Part shown: positions 35,460 through 43,069 of the stretch, in pieces
Layout of the letters: every line of letters starts with the position of its first letter
Position numbering within the stretch: the first letter of the stretch is position 1
Origin: Marinirhabdus gelatinilytica
Lineage (GTDB): Bacteria; Bacteroidota; Bacteroidia; Flavobacteriales; Flavobacteriaceae
Assembly: GCF_003353425.1 (NCBI RefSeq)
Contig: NZ_QRAO01000003.1
Span: 407,941-471,940, forward strand
Direction: 5' to 3'
DNA: 64,000 nucleotides
The notes under the pieces: model-generated
What the model was told of the DNA's origin: nothing
Seen by the model: the letters and a program-made list of their open reading frames with translations, nothing else
The model's database searches: none
Position numbers and translations under genes: made by a program

Positions 35460-36716
35460 TTACTCAATATCTTTAAGGTTAATGGCTACTGTTCGCACAG
35501 TTTTCTCTTTTCCCTCAACATCCGTCCAAGCGACATAGGCAGTTTCTTCCATTACTTCCAACTGTGGGAAACCACTGGCACGGTCTGGAGTGGTTTCAAA
35601 AATTTGTACTTCTTTCGTTTTTCCTTCTGAAATTGAAACTTCTGCCAGCATAATTACTTCGCTTTCGCCTTTGGGCTCCATCCACAGAACCAAAGCATCA
35701 GTTTCAGAAATCATCTCAACATCCACACGGCCGGTTGCATTGCCGTTATCAATCCTGAACGGTTGTTGTATGTCGCTTTCCAGAAATGAGACTTTTATTT
35801 TTCCTTCGCCATCGGCAGCTGTAAACCAAGCTGTAACAAAGGAATTCCCAAAAGCATCAATTGATGGGCCATTTACGGGGCAACCCGCAATTTTCCAAGT
35901 ATCGGCGTGAACCTTTTTTATAGATTTTTCCAAATGCCCTGTTACAGCCTTTGTTGCCACTGAAATATCCCTAATCTCAGTTTCGCTCCTATCTCTATAC
36001 GCAATGCGGGTCATTCGGCCAGAATTGGCAATAGATGTCTGGCAACAATCGCACACCCTATTATCCAGTTGTACCTCATTTAATACTTCACCATCATTAG
36101 TTATTATTGCACTACGCAGGGTCATAGCACCACCCGCACCTTGCTTGTCATGATTCTCGTGGCTACCACCTGTGTTTCTACCATCCAGCCAAGCAACTTC
36201 AAATCCACCTGGTACGGGAACGGCAGAAACGAAGCCGTGTTCGGTTTTAGTCCCGTCTGTATTGAGGAGCAAATTTTTATGCCAGGTTTTAGTTTCTGAA
36301 TTATAACTATTATATCGAATATCGTAAGCATACGTAGCGGTATCGGATTTTTGAAGGTACGTGGTCAAGATATTACCATTATTTTCACAGATTACGGGAA
36401 AATCGGCCCAGTTGGTAAACCAATCTGTACCTTGCGTGATAGTTTCGGTTTTGTTCCAAATTGTTCCATTATATACCGAATAATTTAGAAAATCTGTATC
36501 CTTTTCACTCGTCACCCAAGACATATACAGCTGTTTTCCATTGCTGAACAAACGCGGGAGATGGCTTTTGTCTATTTCAGCTGGGTTTAAAAATTCTTGG
36601 ACGCTTGGATTTTTTTTAGCTTCAGTAGAAAGGTCTTTTGAAGGATGCTGGTGCTTTATCCCGTCGTTACAAGACGACATTAGCAATGCTATGAAGAACA
36701 AGAGTTTATATTTCAT
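35460..36716 (-). CDS. beta-propeller (sialidase-like) lipoprotein with a CxCC motif
   Basis: This 418-residue protein has a lipoprotein signal peptide (KYKLLFFIALLMSSC). The body is made of repeated blades such as HLPRLFSNGKQLYMSWV, GFEVAWLDGRNTGG, SFVTAWFTAADGEGKI and PQLEVMEETAYVAWTD, which fits a sialidase/BNR-type propeller. A striking motif, DNRVCDCCQTS, lies near residue 226. No full set of sialidase arginines and Asp-boxes is seen, so enzyme activity is uncertain. Such proteins are usually annotated as exo-alpha-sialidase by fold only. A membrane-facing redox or metal role for the CxCC site is possible. Confidence 0.7.
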   Translation of the reverse strand: MKYKLLFFIALLMSSCNDGIKHQHPSKDLSTEAKKNPSVQEFLNPAEIDKSHLPRLFSNGKQLYMSWVTSEKDTDFLNYSVYNGTIWNKTETITQGTDWFTNWADFPVICENNGNILTTYLQKSDTATYAYDIRYNSYNSETKTWHKNLLLNTDGTKTEHGFVSAVPVPGGFEVAWLDGRNTGGSHENHDKQGAGGAMTLRSAIITNDGEVLNEVQLDNRVCDCCQTSIANSGRMTRIAYRDRSETEIRDISVATKAVTGHLEKSIKKVHADTWKIAGCPVNGPSIDAFGNSFVTAWFTAADGEGKIKVSFLESDIQQPFRIDNGNATGRVDVEMISETDALVLWMEPKGESEVIMLAEVSISEGKTKEVQIFETTPDRASGFPQLEVMEETAYVAWTDVEGKEKTVRTVAINLKDIE

Positions 36717-36773
36717 AAAATTGTAGAGTACTTTTTAAGTATACCAAAAATAACTAAAATAGTATCTTTGGGT

Positions 36774-37136
36774 ATGGCATACGAATTCTTTTTAGATGCA
36801 TTACACACGCTTCCACTCCATTCAAAAAATATGTTTGGGGTTACTGCTTATTACCTTGAGGATTATTTGCTTTTTGCGCTCAATACGAATAAGAAATATC
36901 CTAACGATATAGGTATTTGGGTGGCTACACCGCTAGAAACACAAGAAGAACTCACCAAATTACTTGACGAATGGCGCTATCTACAAAGAATCCCCACAAA
37001 AAAATATGTGCTATTGCCTGCGGAAAGTGATACGTTTGAGGCAGATGCCAGAACAATTACCGAACTGATCCTAAACCGAAGTACGCTAATTGGCACATTA
37101 CCAAAGAAAAAATCGTCTCAAAGAAAGTCCGACTGA
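36774..37136 (+). CDS. small conserved protein, weakly TfoX-like
   Basis: This 120-residue protein (start ATG at 36774; an ATG two codons upstream is also in frame) contains HSKNMFGVTAYYLEDYLLFA. This recalls the MFG-GxxxFxxG part of TfoX/Sxy N-terminal domains. The rest (IGIWVATPLETQEELTKLLD, KKYVLLPAESDTFEADA) is alpha/beta. I cannot assign a role. A Lys/Arg-rich end (KKKSSQRKSD) is present. The stop codon lies in a large inverted repeat shared with the rimO 3' side. Confidence 0.6.
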   Translation: MAYEFFLDALHTLPLHSKNMFGVTAYYLEDYLLFALNTNKKYPNDIGIWVATPLETQEELTKLLDEWRYLQRIPTKKYVLLPAESDTFEADARTITELILNRSTLIGTLPKKKSSQRKSD

Positions 37137-37205
37137 GAAATCGCATCTTGGTAATCCGTGAGCAGGTTTCTACACAGCAAGATGTAGCCAGTTGCGTGAT
37201 TTCTC
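37135..37205. repeat. nested inverted repeat between convergent genes
   Basis: GAGAAATCGC (37135-37144) pairs with GCGTGATTTCTC (37194-37205), and inside it CATCTTG (37144-37150) pairs with CAAGATG (37178-37184). The block fills the space between the small TfoX-like gene and rimO and overlaps the former's stop codon. It may serve as a two-way terminator or be the trace of a small mobile element; no T-run is evident. Confidence 0.5.
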
Positions 37206-37221
37206 TTCGCTATGGCATGTT

Positions 37222-38523
37222 CTAGATGACCTCGGCATACAAGTCGAAATCTTCAGCGGCAGTGATCTTTACATCAAAGAATTCGCCAGTGCGCAGATAG
37301 CCGTCTTCGGCATTTATGAGTACTTCATTATCTACATCGGGACTATCAAACTCGGTACGGCCCACGTAATAAGTGCCTTCTTTCCTATCGATGATCACTC
37401 GGAAGGTCTTCCCAATCTTTTCCTGGTTCAGCTCCCACGAAATTTGGCTCTGTATGTCCATTATCTCATTGGCACGTTGCATTTTCACTTCGTCGGGTAC
37501 ATCGTCCTCCAAATTGTAGGCGTGGGTGTTTTCCTCGTGTGAATAGGTAAAGCATCCCAAACGCTCAAAACGTTGCTCGATGACCCAGTTTTTAAGGATC
37601 TGGAAGTCTTCTTCAGTTTCCCCAGGGTATCCTACGATCAATGTGGTACGGATGGCCATTTCTGGCACTGCCTTTCTGAATTCCTCCAAAAGCTTCGTTG
37701 TTTTCTCATAGGTGGTCCCGCGACGCATGGACTTCAATATTTTTGTTGAAATATGCTGTAATGGAATATCAATATAATTACAAACCTTGGGTTCCCGTTC
37801 CATCACGTCCAGAACGTCCATGGGGAAGCCTGTTGGGAATGCATAGTGCAGGCGAATCCACTCTATTCCTTCCACATTTACCAAGTTTTCAAGAAGTTCT
37901 GCCAAGTTTCGTTTTTTGTACAAATCGAGACCATAATAAGTAAGGTCCTGAGCGATAAGGATTAGTTCCTTTACACCGTTTGCTGCTAGGTTTTTCGCTT
38001 CGGTGACCAAGTCTTCAATGGGTGTACTTCGGTGTTTCCCGCGCATAATAGGGATGGCACAAAACGAACACGGACGGTCACAGCCTTCGGCAATCTTTAG
38101 GTAGGCATAATTTTTTGGAGTGGTTGTTAAACGTTCACCTATGAGCTCGTGCTTGTAGTCTGCTCCCAAAGCCTTTAGCAATCCTGGCAATTCTGTTGTT
38201 CCAAAATATTGATCTACATTCGGGATTTCTTTTTGGAGATCTGGTTTGTAGCGTTCAGACAGACATCCCGTTACAAATACTTTATCTACAACACCCTCCT
38301 CCTTTTTTTGAACATACTCCAAGATAGTGTTCACACTCTCTTCCTTGGCATTGGCAATAAAGCCGCAGGTGTTTATCACTACAACATTACCTTCTTCCTC
38401 GTGCACCACTTCTTTATTGTTAGCACGCAGTTGGCCCATGAGCACTTCGCTGTCGTACACATTCTTGGAACAGCCCAAAGTGACTACGTTAATTTTGTTC
38501 TTTTTTAGTGTTTTGGTACGCAT
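37222..38523 (-). CDS. rimO: ribosomal protein S12 methylthiotransferase RimO
   Basis: This 433-residue enzyme adds a methylthio group to Asp89 of ribosomal protein S12. It has the N-terminal UPF0004 domain (NVVTLGCSKNVYDSEVLMG, VINTCGFIANAKEES, VTGCLSERY with three Cys for one iron-sulfur cluster), the radical-SAM motif CDRPCSFCAIP, and a C-terminal TRAM domain. These order and residues fit RimO better than MiaB. A TACCTTTG box is found about 60 bp upstream. Confidence 0.96.
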   Translation of the reverse strand: MRTKTLKKNKINVVTLGCSKNVYDSEVLMGQLRANNKEVVHEEEGNVVVINTCGFIANAKEESVNTILEYVQKKEEGVVDKVFVTGCLSERYKPDLQKEIPNVDQYFGTTELPGLLKALGADYKHELIGERLTTTPKNYAYLKIAEGCDRPCSFCAIPIMRGKHRSTPIEDLVTEAKNLAANGVKELILIAQDLTYYGLDLYKKRNLAELLENLVNVEGIEWIRLHYAFPTGFPMDVLDVMEREPKVCNYIDIPLQHISTKILKSMRRGTTYEKTTKLLEEFRKAVPEMAIRTTLIVGYPGETEEDFQILKNWVIEQRFERLGCFTYSHEENTHAYNLEDDVPDEVKMQRANEIMDIQSQISWELNQEKIGKTFRVIIDRKEGTYYVGRTEFDSPDVDNEVLINAEDGYLRTGEFFDVKITAAEDFDLYAEVI

Positions 38524-38857
38524 AGATATAAAGTACGAGGTACGATTTAAGAATTAGGATCTGCTTTGCTTTAAGCGGGTGCAAAGGTACGAAATACGAT
38601 AATAGATAAACGCTTATGAAAGCATTATTAGTCTCGTCTAATCATCACAAAGATGAAACCATCAACAATTTTTGATGTAACGGACCAACATTTAAAAAAT
38701 TTGCTAAAATAGTTGACAGTTACTGTTATACCAGTGTGCACTTGTGAAGATCACAATAGACAAGAATTCATATATTTTTTGGGAGTCATTGATTTCATAG
38801 ATATCCCATCGCTTTCTTACTACTACCTTTATGATCAACTAATTTAAAGTAAATATC
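38524..38857. other. 334-bp intergenic region between rimO and an orphan secreted gene
   Basis: The gap holds the rimO promoter box (38582-38589) on the minus strand. Towards the plus-strand gene there is a TACCTTTA sequence (38824-38831), one base off the -7 consensus, but no TTG at normal spacing. No ORF of interest, repeat or RNA structure was recognised in the remaining AT-rich sequence. Confidence 0.5.
38582..38589 (-). promoter_or_regulatory. -7 promoter box upstream of rimO
   Basis: On the minus strand the bases read TACCTTTG, an exact fit to TAnnTTTG, 59 bp before the rimO ATG. The -33 element is weak. Confidence 0.5.
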
Positions 38858-39532
38858 ATGAGAAAAATTCTATTTTTATCGGCTATCCTATGTATTATTA
38901 CTAGTGTCCAAGTACATTCACAAGGATTCGAATGTCCACCTGGAGCTTGGTGCCACCCTGATGGTTCGGGACTTGGTGGAGGTCCTTGGGAGTATGGTTT
39001 TATGGCTGGAATGACTGAAGCGGCAGACGCTGTTGGCAAGGCCAGTCAAGGCGATCCCTGCGGCGAAAAAAGTTATGCGGAACAAGTATACTGTTACCCA
39101 GCACAATGGCTTGCTGGAGTTATTGCCTGCGGTTATGGCGAAGACACACCCCAGCACACGATGTGTGATGAAGATGATTCGGGAGACACGTCAACCGAAA
39201 GCTTAACCAATAAGGAACGTGAGATCTTAAAAAAAGTAAAAAACAAGGCGGTTCACTTAAATCCTAATTTTAGGCCTGTATACATAACTGCTAAAAATTC
39301 GAAAAAGGCGCTGAAGGATTATTTGGCTAAAACGAAAAGAGGGCAGACAATCAAAAAATGGAAACAAGGGTACACGCTTACTTTAGCTTATAAATATTAC
39401 ACTTCAGAAGATAAAAAGGACTATACAGCTGTGTTCCATTTAAAAAACAAAAAAGGTAACGTGATCGCAAATCCTACGCTTTTCACAAAGAAAAACAAAG
39501 TCTACATTGCTGATATATTACACAAAAAATAG
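38858..39532 (+). CDS. orphan secreted protein, Cys- and Gly-rich N-terminal half
   Basis: This 224-residue protein has a signal peptide (RKILFLSAILCIITSVQVHSQ). The next 85 residues are rich in Cys, Gly and Trp (ECPPGAWCHPDGSGLGGGPW, DPCGEKSYAEQVYCYPAQW), so disulfides are likely. The last 120 residues are strongly basic and polar (KKVKNKAVHLNPNF, KKALKDYLAKTKRGQTIKKW), with possible beta strands. I recognise no family. It is a plus-strand single gene placed between rimO and ftsY, which in other Bacteroidota are usually close together, so it may be an insertion. A strong terminator follows at 39587-39614. Confidence 0.75.
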   Translation: MRKILFLSAILCIITSVQVHSQGFECPPGAWCHPDGSGLGGGPWEYGFMAGMTEAADAVGKASQGDPCGEKSYAEQVYCYPAQWLAGVIACGYGEDTPQHTMCDEDDSGDTSTESLTNKEREILKKVKNKAVHLNPNFRPVYITAKNSKKALKDYLAKTKRGQTIKKWKQGYTLTLAYKYYTSEDKKDYTAVFHLKNKKGNVIANPTLFTKKNKVYIADILHKK

Positions 39533-39586
39533 TAGGTGAAGCCATAACCAACCTACCGTGATGATATGTGATACATTGTATTGACC

Positions 39587-39614
39587 TTACATCTCCCTTC
39601 ACAGGGAGATGTAA
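39587..39614 (+). terminator. intrinsic terminator between the orphan gene and ftsY
   Basis: Perfect 11-bp arms TTACATCTCCC (39587-39597) and GGGAGATGTAA (39604-39614) with a 6-base loop are followed on the plus strand by TTTTATTT. It ends the orphan secreted gene and may also stop ftsY transcripts from the other side. Confidence 0.8.
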
Positions 39615-39616
39615 TT

Positions 39617-40570
39617 TTATTTAAAGAATGAATCTACAAACTCAAATTTATTGAATACCTGTAGGTCTTCGATGCCTTCGCCCACGCCAATGTATTTTAC
39701 GGGAATCTGGAACTGGTCGCTAATACCAATAACAACACCCCCCTTTGCGGTACCGTCCAGTTTTGTAACGGCAAGGCTTGTTACTTCGGTGGCTGCAGTA
39801 AATTGTTTGGCTTGCTCAAAGGCGTTCTGCCCTGTGGAGCCGTCCAACACCAACAAAACGTCATGAGGGGCATCGCCCACCACCTTTTGCATCACTCGTT
39901 TTACCTTGGTGAGCTCGTTCATTAAATTTACTTTGTTGTGCAAGCGTCCGGCGGTATCGATAATAACTACATCGGCATCTTGGTTTACGGCACTCTGTAG
40001 GGTATCGAATGCCACACTCGCGGGGTCACTGCCCATACTTTGTTTAACAATGGGGACATCGGTCCTATCTGCCCATACCTGTAGTTGGTCTATGGCGGCG
40101 GCACGGAAGGTATCGGCCGCACCCAGCACTACTTTTTTGCCCGCTTTTTTGAATTGGAAAGCCAACTTACCGATAGTAGTAGTCTTTCCCACTCCGTTTA
40201 CACCCACGACCATAATCACGTGGGGCTTATTTTTTGAAGGAACCTCAAACTGGGTGGCGTTTCCGGTGTTGGTCTCGCTCAAGAGACCTGCGATCTCTTC
40301 ACGGAGAATTTTGTTGAGTTCTTCGGTGCCAAGGTATTTATCCTCAGCGACACGTTTCTCAATTCGGTCTATAATCTTTAGGGTGGTGTTTACTCCCACG
40401 TCGCTGGATACGAGAACTTCCTCGAGGTTGTCCAAGACATCATCATCTACTTTGCTCTTACCGGCTACGGCCTTGGAAAGTTTATCGAAAAATGTGTTTT
40501 TGGATTTCTCCAGTCCCTTGTCCAGGGTTTCCTTTTTTTCTTTACTGAATATTTTTTTAAAGAAGCTCAT
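39617..40570 (-). CDS. ftsY: signal recognition particle receptor FtsY
   Basis: This 317-residue SRP receptor GTPase has a short charged N-terminus (no long acidic A domain, as usual in Bacteroidota), the N domain (DVLDNLEEVLVSSDVGVNTT) and the G domain with VGVNGVGKTTTIGKLAFQF (P-loop), DTAGRL and TKLDGTAKGG. It docks ribosome-SRP complexes at the membrane, so it works with YidC and Sec. It is the last gene of the L28-L33-DUF4295-FtsY cluster, though 221 bp with an RNA element separate it from DUF4295. Confidence 0.97.
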   Translation of the reverse strand: MSFFKKIFSKEKKETLDKGLEKSKNTFFDKLSKAVAGKSKVDDDVLDNLEEVLVSSDVGVNTTLKIIDRIEKRVAEDKYLGTEELNKILREEIAGLLSETNTGNATQFEVPSKNKPHVIMVVGVNGVGKTTTIGKLAFQFKKAGKKVVLGAADTFRAAAIDQLQVWADRTDVPIVKQSMGSDPASVAFDTLQSAVNQDADVVIIDTAGRLHNKVNLMNELTKVKRVMQKVVGDAPHDVLLVLDGSTGQNAFEQAKQFTAATEVTSLAVTKLDGTAKGGVVIGISDQFQIPVKYIGVGEGIEDLQVFNKFEFVDSFFK

Positions 40571-40637
40571 CTTACGTTTAGTTTAATGTGTAGCGTACTA
40601 TACCGTATACTGAAATTGCTCAATTCGTATTTGCATT

Positions 40638-40722
40638 GCGTGAGGGATAGCAGCGGCATCCCTCCAACTTGATTGGAGGATATAGCGGATAGCCCGGTCC
40701 CGTTTATAGCGGGAGCACGCCC
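40638..40722 (+). ncRNA. Flavo-1-like RNA element
   Basis: The block begins GCGTGAGGGATAGCAGCGGC and ends with CACGCCC. The outer GCGTG pairs with CACGC. Inside, CCTCC pairs with GGAGG, followed by ATATAGCGGATAGCCCG, and CCCG pairs with CGGG near the end. This order (AGGGATAG-AGCGGCATCC, hairpin, GATATAGCGGATAGCC) matches the repeated Flavobacteria motif known as Flavo-1 RNA, from memory. Its function is unknown. It lies between ftsY and DUF4295 on the opposite strand to both, so it is an independent transcript or a mobile repeat. Confidence 0.7.
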
Positions 40723-40743
40723 AAACACGTATAAAAATACAAA

Positions 40744-40769
40744 AAGCCACCTTTGTAAAAAAGTGGCTT
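40744..40769 (-). terminator. terminator downstream of DUF4295
   Basis: AAGCCAC (40744-40750) and GTGGCTT (40763-40769) form a 7-bp stem with a 12-base loop. On the minus strand the stem is followed by TTTGTATTTTTAT. It lies 23 bp after the DUF4295 stop and separates that operon from the RNA element and ftsY. Confidence 0.65.
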
Positions 40770-40791
40770 CGTATATCTTATACGGTTTGGT

Positions 40792-40944
40792 TTATTGCTT
40801 GTTCAACCAATCGTTTACTTGGTCTGGAGCCATGATAGACTCTACAAATACATAAGCGCCAGTCTTTGGAGACTTTACCATCTTGATGGCTTTAGTTAAA
40901 CGCTTGGATCCTGTTTGTAATGATGCTACTGATTTCTTTGCCAT
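40792..40944 (-). CDS. DUF4295 domain protein
   Basis: This small gene encodes 50 residues beginning MAKKSVASLQTGSKRLTKAI and ending NDWLNKQ, with MVKSPKTGAYVFVESIM between. It matches DUF4295, a small basic protein found in Bacteroidota always next to the L33 gene, and probably linked to the ribosome. It is 9 bp downstream of rpmG. Confidence 0.93.
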   Translation of the reverse strand: MAKKSVASLQTGSKRLTKAIKMVKSPKTGAYVFVESIMAPDQVNDWLNKQ

Positions 40945-40953
40945 GACTCAAAT

Positions 40954-41136
40954 TTATTTTATCTCCTTGTGTACCGTCATTTTTTTGAGGATAGGGTTGA
41001 ATTTCTTCAACTCCATACGGTCTGGAGTGTTTTTCTTGTTCTTTGTTGTGATATAGCGTGACGTTCCTGGTTGCCCGCTTTCTTTATGCTCGGTACATTC
41101 TAAGATTACCTGAACTCTGTTTCCTTTTTTTGCCAT
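40954..41136 (-). CDS. rpmG: 50S ribosomal protein L33
   Basis: This 60-residue basic protein has the L33 pattern [20 protein letters not shown] and later [20 protein letters not shown]. The zinc-binding CxxC pairs of some L33 forms are absent, so it is the Cys-free form. It lies between rpmB (26 bp upstream) and DUF4295. Confidence 0.97.
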   Translation of the reverse strand: MAKKGNRVQVILECTEHKESGQPGTSRYITTKNKKNTPDRMELKKFNPILKKMTVHKEIK

Positions 41137-41162
41137 TGTACTGTGCTTTTATTAGCGTATGC

Positions 41163-41402
41163 CTACTTGTTCAAGAATCCTTTTTGGCGGGCTTCCTTTA
41201 CTACAGCGTAGATACCTTTTTTGTTGATGTCCTTTAATGCAGAAGTGCACACCTTGAGTGTTAACCACTGGTCCTCTTCTGGGATGTAGAAACGCTTTTT
41301 AACGAGGTTTACGTTAAATTTACGTTTTGTCTTGTTCATCGCGTGGGATACGTTGTTCCCTACCATTGCTCTTTTGCCCGTAAGCTCACAAACTCTTGAC
41401 AT
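41163..41402 (-). CDS. rpmB: 50S ribosomal protein L28
   Basis: This 79-residue protein begins with SRVCELTGKRAMVGNNVSHA and contains TKRKFNVNL and TLKVCTSALKDINKKG, the normal L28 pattern. It is the first gene of the rpmB-rpmG-DUF4295 operon and has an excellent promoter 37-67 bp upstream. Confidence 0.98.
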   Translation of the reverse strand: MSRVCELTGKRAMVGNNVSHAMNKTKRKFNVNLVKKRFYIPEEDQWLTLKVCTSALKDINKKGIYAVVKEARQKGFLNK

Positions 41403-41438
41403 TACTGTATTGTTTATTAGTTATTTTTAAACAGGGTG

Positions 41439-41469
41439 CAAATTTAATTAAATTAATTGGTTTGAACAA
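41439..41469 (-). promoter_or_regulatory. promoter of the rpmB operon
   Basis: On the minus strand, TTG (41467-41469) is followed after exactly 20 bp by TAAATTTG (41439-41446), a full match to the Bacteroidota promoter consensus. It lies in the 77-bp gap between cinA and rpmB, so the ribosomal genes have their own promoter. Confidence 0.75.
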
Positions 41470-41479
41470 CAAAAGAAAT

Positions 41480-42727
41480 TTAGTTTTTCAAAATTTCTTT
41501 AAGGAGCATTTCAAATGCCTTGTTCGTTGCCTTTTTAATGACCCGTTCCCGAAGGTTCCCAAAACTGAATTTTTCAGCAAAAACTCCCTTGGGCGATGCT
41601 ATGGCAATGTACACCGTGCCCACCTCATCTGTAGCATCTCCCTTGGTTGGACCAGCGATTCCGGTAGTGGCCAGTGCATAATCCGATCCAAAAAGGCGAA
41701 CACACTTTGTTGCCATGGCTTTGGCTACTTGTGCACTTACAACGGTATTTTTTTGTATGATGGTTTCATCAATTCCTAAAACAGTGACTTTTTGGTGTGT
41801 CTCGTAGGGAACCACGCTTCCTTTGAAGTAAACAGATGCACCCGGGACAGCAGTTATTTCTTGGGCGATGGCGCCTCCCGTGCAACTTTCGGCAAGACTT
41901 AGGGATTGGCTCTTGGATTGTAACAGGGCGCTTATTCGTTCTTGGATGTTGGTTTCGTCCTCGTATCCCACTGCTATATCCACCAGCAACTCATGGAGCG
42001 TATCCATTTGCGCTCCTACCGCTTTCTTAAGCTGTTCTTCGTTTGGACCTGTAGATGACAAACGCAACCTTACTCTTCCCAAAGAAGGTAGATAGGCCAG
42101 TTTTATATCGTTTGGCAATGCTTCTTCCCAGTCTTTTATGTGTTCTTGTATTTCGCTTTCGCCCTTTCCATAAGTGAGCAGGGTTTTATGGTAAATGTGG
42201 GGCCGGTTATATCTTTTCACTACCCGTGGGAGTACTTCTTGGGTGAGCAGGTATTTCATTTCATAGGGTACCCCGGGCATGGAGACAAATACCGTATTTT
42301 CTTTTTCCATCCACATTCCCGGGGCGGTGCCGTGGATATTGTTCAATATAGTTGCGGTGGATGGGACTAGTGCTTGAGAGAGATTGCTGGGCAAGGGCAC
42401 CCTCTTGACATAGGTTTTAAAAATGTGCTTGATATTTTGTAGCACCTTTTCATTTTTTACCAATTTATCGTCCAGAAATTTACAGAACGTCTCCTTGGTT
42501 ACATCGTCCTTTGTGGGGCCCAGTCCACCTGTGACTATAACAAGGTCTGCCCTGTTTTTTGCATCTTCAAGTGCTGTAAGTATGTGATGCTCCTCATCTT
42601 GTATAGAGGTGATCTGGAACACTTTTACCCCAATACCATTGAGGGTTTTACTAATAAAAGCCGAATTGGTATCTACAATCTGCCCTATTAGGATCTCGTC
42701 ACCTATGGTGATAATTTCTGCTAGCAT
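41480..42727 (-). CDS. cinA: CinA-like nicotinamide-nucleotide amidohydrolase
   Basis: This 415-residue protein has both CinA domains. The N-terminal MoaB/COG1058 domain shows EIITIGDEILIGQIVDTNSA and TGGLGPTKDDVTKETF. The C-terminal PncC amidohydrolase domain shows SLAESCTGGAIAQEIT and ATTGIAGPTKGDATDEVGTV. The pair salvages damaged NAD precursors (NMN deamidation and NMN/ADP-ribose pyrophosphatase). Its ATG directly abuts the stop of the Hpt gene, which suggests co-expression in the exonuclease-FAH-Hpt-CinA group. Confidence 0.95.
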   Translation of the reverse strand: MLAEIITIGDEILIGQIVDTNSAFISKTLNGIGVKVFQITSIQDEEHHILTALEDAKNRADLVIVTGGLGPTKDDVTKETFCKFLDDKLVKNEKVLQNIKHIFKTYVKRVPLPSNLSQALVPSTATILNNIHGTAPGMWMEKENTVFVSMPGVPYEMKYLLTQEVLPRVVKRYNRPHIYHKTLLTYGKGESEIQEHIKDWEEALPNDIKLAYLPSLGRVRLRLSSTGPNEEQLKKAVGAQMDTLHELLVDIAVGYEDETNIQERISALLQSKSQSLSLAESCTGGAIAQEITAVPGASVYFKGSVVPYETHQKVTVLGIDETIIQKNTVVSAQVAKAMATKCVRLFGSDYALATTGIAGPTKGDATDEVGTVYIAIASPKGVFAEKFSFGNLRERVIKKATNKAFEMLLKEILKN

Positions 42728-43069
42728 CTATAAATTGAAGTCTCTTTTCAACTCTGCAAGTACAGCATTTACAGTAGACACTACTTTGTTGACCGTATCC
42801 AATATTGCACTTACGCTTTTTGAAGTCTTGGTCCAAGACTCTATAGCGGTGATATCTTTTTCGAGGCCTAGACCGAACATCTCAAAGTTAGGTTTCATCT
42901 TGTGAGCAAACTGGTATGCCAGCTCTTTATTGTTGTTTTCTACGGCTTCTTCCATTGCTGCAAGGTCCGGAGGGATTTCATCCAGAAAAGTTTGAGCTAC
43001 AACGGCCATAAAATCTTCATCACCGCCTGCAATTTCTTTTAGGTTTTCTACTGAATAGTGTGTGTCCAT
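42728..43069 (-). CDS. small Hpt-like phosphotransfer protein
   Basis: This 113-residue all-helical protein resembles histidine phosphotransfer (Hpt) domains: FLDEIPPDLAAMEEAVENN, then LAYQFAHKMKPNFEMFGL with His56 as the likely phospho-site. The usual Gly of the HxxKG motif is Pro60, a deviation. Hpt proteins pass phosphate between response regulators and hybrid kinases; no kinase is nearby. It lies with zero gap between the FAH-family gene and cinA. Confidence 0.8.
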   Translation of the reverse strand: MDTHYSVENLKEIAGGDEDFMAVVAQTFLDEIPPDLAAMEEAVENNNKELAYQFAHKMKPNFEMFGLGLEKDITAIESWTKTSKSVSAILDTVNKVVSTVNAVLAELKRDFNL

